A DNA stretch of 64,000 nucleotides from Bacillota bacterium (GTDB lineage: Bacteria > Bacillota > UBA4882 > UBA8346): positions 1 to 64,000 of the forward strand of contig JARKQY010000019.1 in assembly GCA_029974635.1 (NCBI GenBank), written 5' to 3'. Each line of letters begins with the position of its first letter. Positions within the stretch are counted from its first letter, which is position 1. Shown piece after piece: positions 28,497 through 37,883 of this stretch. A program made the position numbers and the translations under genes. The notes below the pieces were generated by a model that was not told the DNA's origin, made no database searches, and saw nothing but the letters and a program-made list of their open reading frames with translations.

Positions 28497-30404
28497 TTAT
28501 TTCCCCTCCCTGATGGCTTTAAACGGGCAAATAGCGATACAAGCACCACATTTAATACACTTTGCCGGATCAATTACATAAGGTTTCTTAACTACCCCGG
28601 TAATGGCCTGAACGGGACATGTTCGGCCACACTTGCCGCATCCCTTGCAAAGGGCGGCATCGATAGTGTAAGTTGCCAGGGCATTACAAACTCCGGCCGG
28701 ACATTTTTTTTCGATAATATGGGCCATATACTCGTCTTTAAAATATTTAAACATCGATAATATAGGATTTGGAGCTGTTTTCCCCAAGCCGCAGAGGGAG
28801 CCGTCTTTTACGGCCAGCGCTAATTCCTCCAGATCATCCGGATCCCCGGGCCGTCCTTCTCCGTCAACGGCTCTCTGCAATATTTCCAGCATCCGCTTGG
28901 TGCCTTCCCGGCATGGTACACATTTGCCGCAGGATTCATTCTGGGTAAAATTCATAAAAAAACGGGCCACTTCAACCACACAGGTATCCTCATCCATAAC
29001 CACCAAACCGCCGGAACCGATCATTGCGCCGGCGGAAACCAATGAATCGAAATCCAGTTTCATGTCCAAATGTTCCCGGGTCAAGCAACCGCCGGAAGGC
29101 CCGCCGATTTGGACCGCTTTAAATTTTTTCCCGTTACGAATGCCACCGCCGATTTCAAATACGATTTCCCGCAGGGTGATCCCCATCGGGACCTCAATAA
29201 GTCCAGTATTGGCCACCTGCCCGGTCAAAGCGAAAGTTTTGGTACCGGGGCTTTTCTCCGTGCCCTGTCTTTTAAACCAGCCGGATCCGTTAATAATAAT
29301 CGCCGGCACGTTGGCAAAAGTCTCCACATTATTGATAAGCGTCGGTTTTCCCCATAATCCCGACTGGGCGGGAAACGGCGGTTTTGGCCGGGGCATACCC
29401 CGTTCACCCTGGATGGAGGCGAGTAAAGCGGTCTCTTCACCACAAACAAAAGCGCCGGCGCCCTCTTTAATCTTAATATCGAAACAAAAACCGGAGCCTA
29501 AAATATTCTTCCCTAATAAACCGAATTTCCGGGCTTCCTGAATCGCAGTCCTTAATCTTTGAACAGCAAGGGGATATTCAGCCCTGACATAGATATATCC
29601 TTGATCCGCCCCTACCGCATATCCGGCAATAGCCATTCCTTCAATTACCTTGTGGGGATCCCCTTCCATCACGCTGCGATCCATAAAAGCGCCGGGATCG
29701 ACTTCATCTCCGTTGCAAACCACATATTTTTCCGGATTATCCGCTACCCTGGTTGCTTCCCATTTAAACCCCGTGGCGAACCCTCCTCCGCCCCGGCCAC
29801 GCAGACCGGACTTTGCCATCTCCCCGCAAACTTCCTCGGGCGTTAACCCGGTCAAGGCTTGCCCCAACCCTTGATAAGCCCCATGGGTAATGGCCTCCCT
29901 GATATCCTCCGGATCAATTTTGCCGCAATTTCCAAGGGCATTACGGGTTTGGTATTTATAAAAAGGAATCTCCCGCTCCAGGGCGTATGTTTCTCCCGTA
30001 ACCGGATGGGAATAAAGCTTATGCTGCAAAGGTTCCCTTCCGGAAATAAGGACCTCCACCAGTCCGGCGACATCTTCCGGCTGAACCTTGGTATAAAGCA
30101 CGCCGGAAGGTTCCAGGCGGACCAACGGCCCCATCTCGCAGAACCCATGACAACCGCTTTTCACCATGCCGACCGGAACAGGGGGGAGAATCCTGTCCGT
30201 TGCCTCGTCCTCATATAATAACTCCACCGGAATAAAGACATTATGCGATTCAAGTTGGTTTTTGATTGCTTCATAGATCTTTAGAGAACCGTTAGCCACA
30301 CATCCGGTACCGGCACAGACCAAAATCCGCATCTTTTGTTTCCCGAGGTTGGCGGTCCATTGCTCCCGCAACTCTTTTAAATCTTTCACTGAGCCGATAT
30401 TCAT
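28497..30404 (-). CDS. hydB: Bifurcating hydrogenase NADH/FMN subunit (NuoF-like)
   Basis: Carries FMN and is the site where electrons bifurcate between NAD and ferredoxin in HydABC. An N-terminal thioredoxin-like [2Fe-2S] domain (about 25-110) precedes the NuoF core: GRGGGGFATGFKW for FMN/NADH, NGDEVDPGAF, and CGEETALLASI. SCGKCVPCREG binds a [4Fe-4S] cluster. Two ferredoxin clusters end the protein (CKGCGKCGRTCP, CIKCGACIAICP). Its start overlaps the hydC stop by 4 bp. Confidence 0.95.
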   Translation of the reverse strand: MNIGSVKDLKELREQWTANLGKQKMRILVCAGTGCVANGSLKIYEAIKNQLESHNVFIPVELLYEDEATDRILPPVPVGMVKSGCHGFCEMGPLVRLEPSGVLYTKVQPEDVAGLVEVLISGREPLQHKLYSHPVTGETYALEREIPFYKYQTRNALGNCGKIDPEDIREAITHGAYQGLGQALTGLTPEEVCGEMAKSGLRGRGGGGFATGFKWEATRVADNPEKYVVCNGDEVDPGAFMDRSVMEGDPHKVIEGMAIAGYAVGADQGYIYVRAEYPLAVQRLRTAIQEARKFGLLGKNILGSGFCFDIKIKEGAGAFVCGEETALLASIQGERGMPRPKPPFPAQSGLWGKPTLINNVETFANVPAIIINGSGWFKRQGTEKSPGTKTFALTGQVANTGLIEVPMGITLREIVFEIGGGIRNGKKFKAVQIGGPSGGCLTREHLDMKLDFDSLVSAGAMIGSGGLVVMDEDTCVVEVARFFMNFTQNESCGKCVPCREGTKRMLEILQRAVDGEGRPGDPDDLEELALAVKDGSLCGLGKTAPNPILSMFKYFKDEYMAHIIEKKCPAGVCNALATYTIDAALCKGCGKCGRTCPVQAITGVVKKPYVIDPAKCIKCGACIAICPFKAIREGK

Positions 30405-30970
30405 TTGGCGTCACCTTCTTCAGTCTCCAGTTTATCAATGATGATGTTGATCGCCTGGGGGGTCATTTGACCGTAAATTTTTTCATTGATCATGATTACC
30501 GGAGCTAGTCCGCAAGCTCCTAAACAAGAAATCGTCTCCACCGTATATTTTAGATCCGTTGTGGTCGGGCAGCCTTCTTTTAATCCAACCCGCTTGCGTA
30601 TCGCATCTTTAACCGGATCCGAACCCCGGACATGGCAGGCTGTTCCGTCGCAAATCTTGATCACATATTTGCCTTTGGGTTCCAGGGAAAACTGCGCATA
30701 AAACGTAGCCACTCCATAAACGGTAGCGGGAGACAGGTTTAAAACCATTGCAATGTACGTTAATATCTCTTCCGGCAAATACCGGTACTCCGCCTGGACT
30801 TCCTGCAGGATCGGAATCAGCACCGCTTGTAATTTACCGTTCCTCTCAATGATCTCGTTCACTTTTTCAAATCTGCGCCGCGGTATCATGGCCTGCGGTT
30901 CTTCTGTCAGAATATCCGTATCCAATATTGTTGCAACTCCCTTCGGTTTATAGCAATCACACTTTAGCAA
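30401..30970 (-). CDS. hydC: Bifurcating hydrogenase [2Fe-2S] subunit (NuoE-like)
   Basis: Small electron-transfer subunit of HydABC. A helical N-terminal half (VLIPILQEVQAEYRYLPEEI) precedes a thioredoxin-like domain whose [2Fe-2S] ligands are in CDGTACHVRG and SCLGACGLAP. At 189 residues it is slightly longer than the usual 160, with an extra N-terminal 25 residues. It overlaps hydB by 4 bp. Confidence 0.93.
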   Translation of the reverse strand: MLKCDCYKPKGVATILDTDILTEEPQAMIPRRRFEKVNEIIERNGKLQAVLIPILQEVQAEYRYLPEEILTYIAMVLNLSPATVYGVATFYAQFSLEPKGKYVIKICDGTACHVRGSDPVKDAIRKRVGLKEGCPTTTDLKYTVETISCLGACGLAPVIMINEKIYGQMTPQAINIIIDKLETEEGDAK

Positions 30971-31005
30971 TCAAATACGTCCCCGGCTTCAAAACTTTTT
31001 ATCGC

Positions 31006-32157
31006 TTATAAATATTGAACTTCCACTTGTTTGCCGAGTTTTTTTAACACATTGGCAAGTTCATTTACCACCTGCATCTTTAGGGCCAGATTAACCGGGA
31101 GATTGGGGTTTTGATGCGCCGGATTGATGGCCCTCCCCACCACAAAGTTAATCCGATCGCTTTCTAATAAATAATGGGCTAGGTCAATCGCGCCGTTATT
31201 TCCCTGGGGTAGTTCTTCCGGCATCCGGCAAGGCTTTATGAGCTCCAATGCTTTGCTTAACGTAATAATCCCTTCCGTCACCAAGTTTACTCCTTTCAGA
31301 CGTCCTGTTGGCGGAATAACGGGATCTAGCCGCTCCAGATCGACCTCGATTTTTCCCCCAAAACCTTTCGCAACGATAATGCTGGTTGTTCCCCCGCAAA
31401 TGACCTTGCTGCCTTGCTCACTGCGAATCAAATTCACCAACAACGAATCATCGGCGGGATTCTCCGGCGGTCCCACCGCCAATGTCAAGGTACGCAGTTT
31501 CCGTATTTGGATCGTGAGAACCGTGGCATCATCGCCCGGTTTGCCTGCATAGAGCTCTTCGCAGACGCCTAATAACGAACTGCTAAGTCCTGCTGCGCTT
31601 AATTTCTTTTTCGAATCGCCCTCGATAAAATGAGCTACATGTTCCCACTGCCAGCCCAGGTTTAATATACCCCCAATTCCGGCGTGAACGATACCATCGG
31701 AAACCGCCACGATTGTATCTCCGGGGGTCGACTTAAACCGGCATTCCTTGACTTTTTTACCGCAATACTCGTTTTCCCGGGATTCCGTCTGCATGAGCTT
31801 GCCGTCGCGCAGGATAATAACAGCCGGATTATCAAATTCCACGATATAAGCCTCACCGTTCCCCTTCACTTGAATGATGGTGAAAGTTGAGTAAGCAAGA
31901 TTTCTTTTTTGGCAGACCGGCAAGGTATTGCTTATCGTGTCCACTACCTCTTTTAATTCAGCGCCCTTTTCAAACATGGTGGCAATAATCTTGGCGGTCA
32001 TTTTTGACAGTATATTCGCCTTAACCCCGCTACCGAGCCCATCGGCCAAGACTGCCACCACCGCTTCCCCTGTTTTGACAACTTCAACATTATCGCCGCA
32101 TAACTCCTCACCATGCTTTGAGAGTCCGACCCATCCGGTATCAATATAGATCTCCAT
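31006..32157 (-). CDS. SpoIIE/PP2C-type serine phosphatase of the hydrogenase operon
   Basis: Metal-dependent serine/threonine phosphatase. The N-terminal 220 residues hold the PP2C motifs: GLSKHGEELCGDN, VLADGLGSG, AVSDGI and GDDATVL, with metal-binding aspartates. The C-terminal 160 residues form a separate domain without recognised motifs. The start overlaps the sensory hydrogenase stop (ATGA), implying coupled translation. In group C hydrogenase loci such phosphatases are thought to relay the H2 signal. Its target is not encoded in an obvious way nearby. Confidence 0.85.
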   Translation of the reverse strand: MEIYIDTGWVGLSKHGEELCGDNVEVVKTGEAVVAVLADGLGSGVKANILSKMTAKIIATMFEKGAELKEVVDTISNTLPVCQKRNLAYSTFTIIQVKGNGEAYIVEFDNPAVIILRDGKLMQTESRENEYCGKKVKECRFKSTPGDTIVAVSDGIVHAGIGGILNLGWQWEHVAHFIEGDSKKKLSAAGLSSSLLGVCEELYAGKPGDDATVLTIQIRKLRTLTLAVGPPENPADDSLLVNLIRSEQGSKVICGGTTSIIVAKGFGGKIEVDLERLDPVIPPTGRLKGVNLVTEGIITLSKALELIKPCRMPEELPQGNNGAIDLAHYLLESDRINFVVGRAINPAHQNPNLPVNLALKMQVVNELANVLKKLGKQVEVQYL

Positions 32158-33878
32158 CAGGATTTTCCCTCCTCTTTCTGGATCAAGCCCATCAATTTAG
32201 TTAACAATACCTTGGTTTCAGCGGTGGTTTCCCCAAGTAACCCGGCAATCTCTTGGGCGACCCGCATTTGTTTGTTGATAACCTCCTGGGCTTTCTCCAA
32301 AGTCTCCGCTTTCACCTGGGCTAGCTTCGCGATCTGTTGCTTCTCTTTGGTGATGTCGGCAAAGATACCGATCACGACATCCTCATGAGCCACATAAAAA
32401 ATAGCTTGCCATGCGGTAATGCCGTATTGGGAAAAGGTAATCTCCCCCGTTACAATCTCTTTTGTCCGTAAAGCTTCTTCAAAAAAATGAGGATTGATCA
32501 CAACGGACAATTCTTTACCGGCTACAGTCTTTTGGGAACAACGAAATTTCCCTTCCATGGCCGGATTGACCTCCAGGATCTTCAGGTCACTATCCACCAC
32601 AATAATCGCATTGGGAGTCATCTGGCAAATAATATTGGCCCTTGATTCCGCTCTTTTTCTCATAAAGGGAATGCACATTTCCACTTCAGCCATACCCAAT
32701 ATTTCAGCTTTGGCTTTATCACGGCAAGTGTTATAACCGCATGCGCCGCAGTTCAACTCGTCTTCAGGCCTGGTTTTCCCAGTTAAAGACAGTATTTCTT
32801 GAATCTTCTCCTCGGAAATCTCCGGTAAAGCCACCGCCCGGGAACTGAGGCTTCTTTCCAGACCAAAACCCGGATCCGTAATCACCGGATTTTTTTCCTG
32901 TTTTGACTGGTGGAAGGAATAATCCATCAGTTGTTCCCGCTGCCGGAAGAAAGTATTCCTCCCGGCCAGGCCGGGGCCGGATAAACAGCCACCGCGACAG
33001 GCAAGCAGTTCCACAAAAAATAGCGAATCCTGATTTTCATTAAAATTATGCAGAAAATCGCTGACTTCATCCAGCCCGTCCACTGTTATGGCTTCACGGC
33101 CTAGCAGATCCGTGGATAAGGATACGGTTTTGGCAAGCCCTCCCGGCAAAGGAAACAGATGGGCCTTACATGCTCCGGGACCGTCGAAACCGGCAGGCGA
33201 TAACTCCGTCAGACGGATCCCCGCGCTCTCCAAAACTTCCGCCAGTTCTTCAAAAGTAAGGACCAAATCAATACTGGCCGCCCCTTCGCGGCTGAATAAC
33301 TCGCCTTTCTTGGCGTAACACGGCCCGATAAAAATTACTTTCGTTTCTTGTCCATAACGCTTTTTCAAAATTTGCCCGTGGGCCACCATCGGTGATATGA
33401 CCGGCGCCAGGAACTTTAACAGGTGCGGGTAATAAATCTCGATCAAATTGACGACCACCGGGCAGCAACTGGTAATTAGAGGAAGGGTGCCGGCTTTTGC
33501 CAGCCGCCAGTGTTCTCGCGCCACCAATTCAGCCCCCTCAGCCGTTTCAGAAACATGGCTGAAACCCAGCTTCTTGAGAGCAGCGACAATCTGGCCGGGA
33601 TCTCGATATTCAAATGCCGCCAAAAATGAAGGAGCGATACTCGCCGCCAACCCTCGTCCGGAATTAAGCAGTTCTTTCAATGTTTCAACTGAGCTTTCGA
33701 CTTTCTTCGCTTTTTGCGGACAGACTGTAACACAACGCCCGTCATGGATACAAAGCTCGGCGAAGACTTCGGTGTGTCCCCCGGTTACTTTTATGGCCTT
33801 AACCGGGCAACTCCGGACGCATTTATAACAGTCACGGCAATTGGCATCTATGGTTTGGATCAAACTCCGGTTTACCAT
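32157..33878 (-). CDS. Group C-like sensory [FeFe] hydrogenase with PAS domain
   Basis: I start at the ATG at 33878 with GGGGGG 7 nt upstream. Two ferredoxin clusters (CRDCYKCVRSCP; then C45, C51 and C55 by numbering from an upstream TTG at 33884, which adds two residues) precede an H-cluster domain with TSCCPVV, GPCYAKKGE and LLACRGGCLSGPG. A further CxxCxxxxC cluster motif (CGACGYNTC) follows, then a PAS domain (about 420-515) and a C-terminal coil. The order Fd-H-cluster-FeS-PAS is the HydS/HfsB layout of putative H2 sensors. Departures from the catalytic motifs (PV for PAW, GPCYAKKGE for MPCTAKKFE) fit a sensor, not a fast catalyst. Confidence 0.88.
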   Translation of the reverse strand: MVNRSLIQTIDANCRDCYKCVRSCPVKAIKVTGGHTEVFAELCIHDGRCVTVCPQKAKKVESSVETLKELLNSGRGLAASIAPSFLAAFEYRDPGQIVAALKKLGFSHVSETAEGAELVAREHWRLAKAGTLPLITSCCPVVVNLIEIYYPHLLKFLAPVISPMVAHGQILKKRYGQETKVIFIGPCYAKKGELFSREGAASIDLVLTFEELAEVLESAGIRLTELSPAGFDGPGACKAHLFPLPGGLAKTVSLSTDLLGREAITVDGLDEVSDFLHNFNENQDSLFFVELLACRGGCLSGPGLAGRNTFFRQREQLMDYSFHQSKQEKNPVITDPGFGLERSLSSRAVALPEISEEKIQEILSLTGKTRPEDELNCGACGYNTCRDKAKAEILGMAEVEMCIPFMRKRAESRANIICQMTPNAIIVVDSDLKILEVNPAMEGKFRCSQKTVAGKELSVVINPHFFEEALRTKEIVTGEITFSQYGITAWQAIFYVAHEDVVIGIFADITKEKQQIAKLAQVKAETLEKAQEVINKQMRVAQEIAGLLGETTAETKVLLTKLMGLIQKEEGKS

Positions 33879-33943
33879 ATGCAAACCCCCCCATCAAAAG
33901 TAAAATCGGTTAAGAGCGACATGGCCGCGAACCAGGAGTGTTT

Positions 33944-34189
33944 TTAGAACTCCGCCGGGAAATGCTCTTTAAAAAACGGTGCCACTTGTTCTTTGGTCAA
34001 GGAAACGGCATATTCGTCATCAATCCTTATACAAACACCATCTTGGCATCTTCCCGTGCAAAAACATGCCCTTAGGTCAAGCTGCGCTTGGAGCCGGTTT
34101 TCCACCATCAAACGTTGTAATTCACGGATTACGTCATAGGCTCCCCGGAGATGACACGAACTTCCCACACACACTGATACGGTACGCAT
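33944..34189 (-). CDS. Stand-alone thioredoxin-like [2Fe-2S] protein
   Basis: An 81-residue protein equal to the NuoE C-terminal domain alone, with CVGSSCHLRGAYDVI and ACFCTGRCQDG holding the four expected ligands. The start is the second of two tandem ATGs (34187-34189), where GGAGG is 5 nt upstream. It is the first gene of the hydrogenase operon and sits just behind a Rex operator. It probably passes electrons to the sensory hydrogenase or HydABC; the partner is inferred. Confidence 0.85.
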   Translation of the reverse strand: MRTVSVCVGSSCHLRGAYDVIRELQRLMVENRLQAQLDLRACFCTGRCQDGVCIRIDDEYAVSLTKEQVAPFFKEHFPAEF

Positions 34190-34220
34190 CATTACCTCCA
34201 AATGAATGAAATTGATTGGT

Positions 34221-34238
34221 TTGTGAATATTTTCACAA
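34221..34238. promoter_or_regulatory. Perfect Rex operator
   Basis: TTGTGAATATTTTCACAA matches the Rex consensus TTGTGAA-N4-TTCACAA at all 14 defined positions. It lies 32 bp upstream of the first hydrogenase-operon start and just downstream of a weak promoter (TTGTAA at 34266-34271, AATAAT near 34244-34249), where binding would block transcription. Confidence 0.9.
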
Positions 34239-34253
34239 ATGAAATTATTAAAA

Positions 34254-34271
34254 TCGTGAAAAATGTTACAA
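34254..34271. promoter_or_regulatory. Second, degenerate Rex-like site
   Basis: TCGTGAAAAATGTTACAA differs from the Rex consensus at three positions. It overlaps the -35 element and spacer of the weak downstream promoter. It is nearly the reverse complement (17 of 18) of the site at 34318-34335. Confidence 0.5.
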
Positions 34272-34317
34272 TCATTCTCAAAAAAATAACTGTTTGTTTT
34301 GTCAAACAGAAATCAAT

Positions 34318-34335
34318 TTGTAACTTTTTTCACGA
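34318..34335. promoter_or_regulatory. Third Rex-like site at the upstream promoter
   Basis: TTGTAACTTTTTTCACGA differs from consensus at three positions, all in common with the site at 34254 when inverted. It begins 3 bp downstream of a -10 box (34339-34344) and so covers the expected start site. A 7-bp hairpin CTGTTTG/CAAACAG lies between the two sites. Confidence 0.5.
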
Positions 34336-34338
34336 TTG

Positions 34339-34367
34339 AGTATACTCCAATTTCGTTTTCTTTACAA
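34339..34367 (-). promoter_or_regulatory. Main hydrogenase operon promoter
   Basis: On the minus strand TTGTAA (34362-34367), a 17-bp spacer and TATACT (34339-34344). The 5' leader would be about 145 nt and would contain all three Rex-type sites. The promoter lies just past the asnS stop codon. Confidence 0.6.
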
Positions 34368-34392
34368 TCGCTTTTACAGAATGTTTACAAAA

Positions 34393-35784
34393 TTAAAACT
34401 CCGCCGCTCCGGTGGTTCGGGGGAAGGAGATTACATCCCGGATATTGGTCATTCCAGTGAGATACATTATCATCCGTTCAAATCCCAGGCCAAATCCGGC
34501 GTGTCTCGTCCCGCCGTACTTCCGGAGATCCAGATACCACCAGTAATCCTCCTTGATCAGCCCCAATTCCGCCATGCGCCGCTCTAATACATTCAGCCGT
34601 TCCTCCCGCTGACTGCCACCGATAATCTCCCCAACTCCGGGAACCAGTAAGTCCATTGCGGCGACTGTTTTATCATCATCATTGAGCCTCATATAAAAAG
34701 CCTTGATGGTTTTGGGGTAATCCGTTACAAAGACCGGCTTTTTAAAGACCTTTTCGGTTAAAAACCGTTCGTGCTCGGTTTGCAGGTCTTTCCCCCAGTC
34801 AACCGGATAATCGAAGCCGGCATTCTCTTTCTTTAAGATTTCAATGGCTTCGGTATAGGTGATATGGGCGAAATCGGAATTTACAATATTGATAAGCCTG
34901 TCAAACAGCCCGTTGTCAATGAAACTGTTGAAAAATTCCATCTCTTCCGGGGCGTTGGCCAGACAATCGTCGATGATATATTTGATCATCTCTTCCGCCA
35001 ATTCCATGTCAGCGTTTAAATCGGCGAAAGCCATCTCCGGTTCAATCATCCAAAATTCCGCCGCATGCCGGGGAGTGTTTGAATTCTCCGCCCGGAAAGT
35101 AGGCCCGAAGGTATAGACGTTCCGGAAGGCCATGCAATAGGTTTCAACCGCCAATTGGCCGCTGACGGTGAGATTGGTGCTCCGTCCGAAAAAATCGGCG
35201 CTGAAATCAATCTGTCCCTTTTCATCCCGCGGCGGATGATTCAGATCCAGGGTGGTAACCCGGAACATTTCACCGGCGCCCTCACAATCGCTGCCGGTGA
35301 TAATCGGGGTATGAACATACACGAATCCCCGTTCCTGAAAAAAACGGTGAATTGCATAGGCAGCCAGGGATCGCACCCTGAAAACGGCGGAAAATGTATT
35401 GGAGCGGGGCCGCAAATGGGCAATCGTCCGCAGAAACTCGAAAGTATGCCTTTTTTTCTGCAAGGGATATTCGGGATCGGAATTACCCTCCAGCTCTATC
35501 CCGGTCGCTTTAAGTTCAAACGGCTGTTTTGAGCCCGGGCTTTCTACCAAAGTCCCTGTGACAATAATGGCGGAACTGATAGTGTATTTGATAATCTCAT
35601 CAAAATTGGCCAGGGAATTGTCAAATACGATTTGCAGGTTTTTAAAGAAAGAACCGTCATTCATTTCAACAAAACCAAAGGTTTTGGAGTCCCGGACAGT
35701 GCGAACCCAACCGCTCACCTGGATTTCTTTGTCCAGAAACGACTCTGTCTCCCGAAAAATTTGCTTAACCGTTACCTTTTCCAT
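34393..35784 (-). CDS. asnS: Asparaginyl-tRNA synthetase
   Basis: Class II synthetase charging tRNA-Asn. The N-terminal OB fold includes [22 protein letters not shown]. Motif 2 is [22 protein letters not shown], whose last residues separate it from AspRS. Motif 3 is [15 protein letters not shown]. At 463 residues it is full length. asnA lies 41 bp upstream, so Asn synthesis and charging are paired. An 83-bp piece of this gene is copied near rex. Confidence 0.96.
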   Translation of the reverse strand: MEKVTVKQIFRETESFLDKEIQVSGWVRTVRDSKTFGFVEMNDGSFFKNLQIVFDNSLANFDEIIKYTISSAIIVTGTLVESPGSKQPFELKATGIELEGNSDPEYPLQKKRHTFEFLRTIAHLRPRSNTFSAVFRVRSLAAYAIHRFFQERGFVYVHTPIITGSDCEGAGEMFRVTTLDLNHPPRDEKGQIDFSADFFGRSTNLTVSGQLAVETYCMAFRNVYTFGPTFRAENSNTPRHAAEFWMIEPEMAFADLNADMELAEEMIKYIIDDCLANAPEEMEFFNSFIDNGLFDRLINIVNSDFAHITYTEAIEILKKENAGFDYPVDWGKDLQTEHERFLTEKVFKKPVFVTDYPKTIKAFYMRLNDDDKTVAAMDLLVPGVGEIIGGSQREERLNVLERRMAELGLIKEDYWWYLDLRKYGGTRHAGFGLGFERMIMYLTGMTNIRDVISFPRTTGAAEF

Positions 35785-35825
35785 TTTGTCCGCCCCTTTA
35801 AAATAATGTAGAGAAATTATTATTA

Positions 35826-36848
35826 TTATAACAAATTTATACCGGCTTTTTCACATTCCTGAATTAATTCCTCAGGCCAAACCGAAGACTGGACTTCTCC
35901 AACATGGGCCTTTCGCAAGAAGAACATGCATATCCGGGATTGGCCGATTCCGCCGCCAACCGAGTACGGTAACTTCCCGGCCAACAGCTCGCGATGAAAC
36001 GGAAGTTCTTTGCGTTCTTCGCAGCCTGCCAGCTTTAATTGGCTTAATAATGATACTTCATCGACCCGGATCCCCATGGAGGAGACTTCAAAGGCTTTTC
36101 CCAGAACCGGATACCAGAAAACAATATCGCCATTTAAGGACCAATCGTCATAATCGGGCGCCCGTCCGTCGTGCTTCTCCCCGGATTTCAATTGGCCGCC
36201 GATTTGCATGATGAATAATGCCTTTTTGGATTGCGAAATTTTATGCTCACGCTCTTTGGGGGATAACTCCGGATACAGATCTTCCAATTCCTGAGTGGTT
36301 ATAAACTCGATCTCATCCGGCAAGAGTTTCCCAAATTGCGGGTAGAGACCGTAAACATACTCTTCCGTCTTTTTAAATGCCTGATATATATGCCGGACAA
36401 CCTCTTTTAACGTTGCCACGGTACGTTGCTCCCTGGTGATCATCTTTTCCCAATCCCATTGATCAACATAAACCGAATGGAGATTGTCCAGATCTTCATC
36501 ACGCCGAATGGCGTTCATATCGGTATACAGGCCTTCTCCCGGTTTAAATCCGTACCTCTGCAAGGCCATTCGTTTCCATTTCGCCAACGACTGGACGATC
36601 TCGCAGGTTGCTTCGCCGATGGCTTTGACTCCGAAGTCAACCGCCCGTTCCACCCCGTTTAAATTGTCGTTTAACCCGGTTTCCGGCCTAACAAATAACG
36701 GTGCCGAAACCCTGGTTAAATTCAGCTCCCCGGCCAGCGCGGTCTCAAAGAAATCTTTAATCTGTTTAATAGCAATCTCCGTTTCCCGGATGGACAACAC
36801 CGGATTATAGCCCGGAGGCACGGTTAAATTTTGCGCAATCTGTGTCAT
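35826..36848 (-). CDS. asnA: Ammonia-dependent asparagine synthetase
   Basis: Makes asparagine from aspartate and free ammonia; a class II synthetase relative. I choose the ATG at 36848, 8 nt from AAGGAG; an in-frame GTG two codons upstream is too close. Key segments are [40 protein letters not shown] and [10 protein letters not shown]. At 340 residues it is typical. The ammonia-dependent type suits an anaerobe with ample ammonium. Confidence 0.95.
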   Translation of the reverse strand: MTQIAQNLTVPPGYNPVLSIRETEIAIKQIKDFFETALAGELNLTRVSAPLFVRPETGLNDNLNGVERAVDFGVKAIGEATCEIVQSLAKWKRMALQRYGFKPGEGLYTDMNAIRRDEDLDNLHSVYVDQWDWEKMITREQRTVATLKEVVRHIYQAFKKTEEYVYGLYPQFGKLLPDEIEFITTQELEDLYPELSPKEREHKISQSKKALFIMQIGGQLKSGEKHDGRAPDYDDWSLNGDIVFWYPVLGKAFEVSSMGIRVDEVSLLSQLKLAGCEERKELPFHRELLAGKLPYSVGGGIGQSRICMFFLRKAHVGEVQSSVWPEELIQECEKAGINLL

Positions 36849-37217
36849 CAGCACTTCTCCTTTTTTATTATGAAGAAATTAATTTCATTCCATAAAAATT
36901 ATAACATAATTGTTTGGAGGTGATCTATAACGGAATTCTTACGAACCGCCGGCTCCTCCTGTCCCAGCATATGGAATAAACCAGCCGGCGCTTTGGTAAC
37001 TAACATATTGATCAATATCAACCGATTTGTTACAAAAAAGTAACAAAAATTCGGATTTACCACTAAATTCATCACATTGTATCCATTCCGCGCTGTAAAC
37101 CAAGACAAGTTAAGATTATATTATAGTACATCCAATAATATTGATTAATGGTTTATAATATTATAAAATAATCAATATCGGTTGAAGGTTACCATAACCA
37201 ATTCAGGAGTGATTTGC
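36849..37217. promoter_or_regulatory. asnA upstream region with operator-like palindromes
   Basis: About 370 bp without a gene. A minus-strand TATAAT (36898-36903) is the likely asnA -10 box, with no good -35. Further upstream are an 8-bp GC-rich stem CGCCGGCT/AGCCGGCG (36947-36990), the perfect palindrome ATATTGATCAATAT (37005-37018), and TTTGTTAC-N6-GTAACAAA (37026-37047). No T-box specifier or GGGTGGNACCGCG element is visible. The palindromes look like binding sites for an unidentified dimeric regulator. Confidence 0.5.
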
Positions 37218-37772
37218 GTGAATCAAAACATCTTCAACAGTTTTCCGGTATTGGAAACCAGCAACTTAATATTGCGGAAGATCGAACCGAAGGATGCCAA
37301 AGATCTGTTCTCGTTTTTGACGGATCCGGCGGTGAGCCAGTATATGACCAACGCTCCATATGAGAATATCGTCCAAGTCCAGCGTTCCATCAATGGAATG
37401 CAGCAGTTTTTCGAGAGCAAACAAAAGATTCGCTGGGGAATCGCTAAAAAAGCCGATGATAAAATTATCGGCCATTGCGGTTATTTTAGCTTTGATGAGA
37501 TCAACTTGATCGGTGAAATTAACTATTGCCTGTCCAGGGAGAACTGGGGCCAAGGAATCATGACTGAAGCCATTATGGAGATAGTACGTTTTGGATTTGA
37601 AAAAATTAACCTCAACCGGGTTGAAGCGAAGACGATACCTGAGAATATCGCATCATTACAAGTTTTGGAAAAAGCCGGATTCCGGCAGGAGGGTTTATTA
37701 CGGGAAGGTCTCTTAAAGAATGGCATATTTCACAACCTCTATATATATTCGATTTTAAAAAAGGATATATAG
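37218..37772 (+). CDS. GNAT acetyltransferase (RimJ/RimL-like)
   Basis: Acetyl-CoA-dependent N-acetyltransferase. I choose the GTG at 37218 with CAGGAG 8 nt upstream. LETSNLILRKIEPKDAKDLF is the family start, YCLSRENWGQGIMTEA holds the acetyl-CoA loop, and EAKTIPENIASLQVLEKAGF is motif B. At 184 residues it is typical. Such proteins acetylate ribosomal protein N-termini or small molecules; the substrate is unknown. Confidence 0.88.
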   Translation: MNQNIFNSFPVLETSNLILRKIEPKDAKDLFSFLTDPAVSQYMTNAPYENIVQVQRSINGMQQFFESKQKIRWGIAKKADDKIIGHCGYFSFDEINLIGEINYCLSRENWGQGIMTEAIMEIVRFGFEKINLNRVEAKTIPENIASLQVLEKAGFRQEGLLREGLLKNGIFHNLYIYSILKKDI

Positions 37773-37883
37773 ACTGAATCTAAACGATGTTGATGATTAC
37801 CGCTTCATTACCAACCAAACCAACCAAATTACCGGTTTGATTCCCAATATGTTATGTCTGAATACAAAAAAGGATGAAATACG

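Noticed and set aside
28897..29541. 214-codon plus-strand frame opposite hydB
   Set aside because: Lies fully antisense to a strongly conserved gene, has no ribosome site and no recognisable motif.
36915..36925. Perfect complement of the 16S rRNA 3' end (GGAGGTGATC)
   Set aside because: No start codon follows on the plus strand and there is no rRNA sequence around it; the minus-strand copy lies in the asnA promoter region and is probably coincidence.
36849..37217. T-box riboswitch for asparagine genes
   Set aside because: No GGGTGGNACCGCG element and no terminator/antiterminator pair before asnA.
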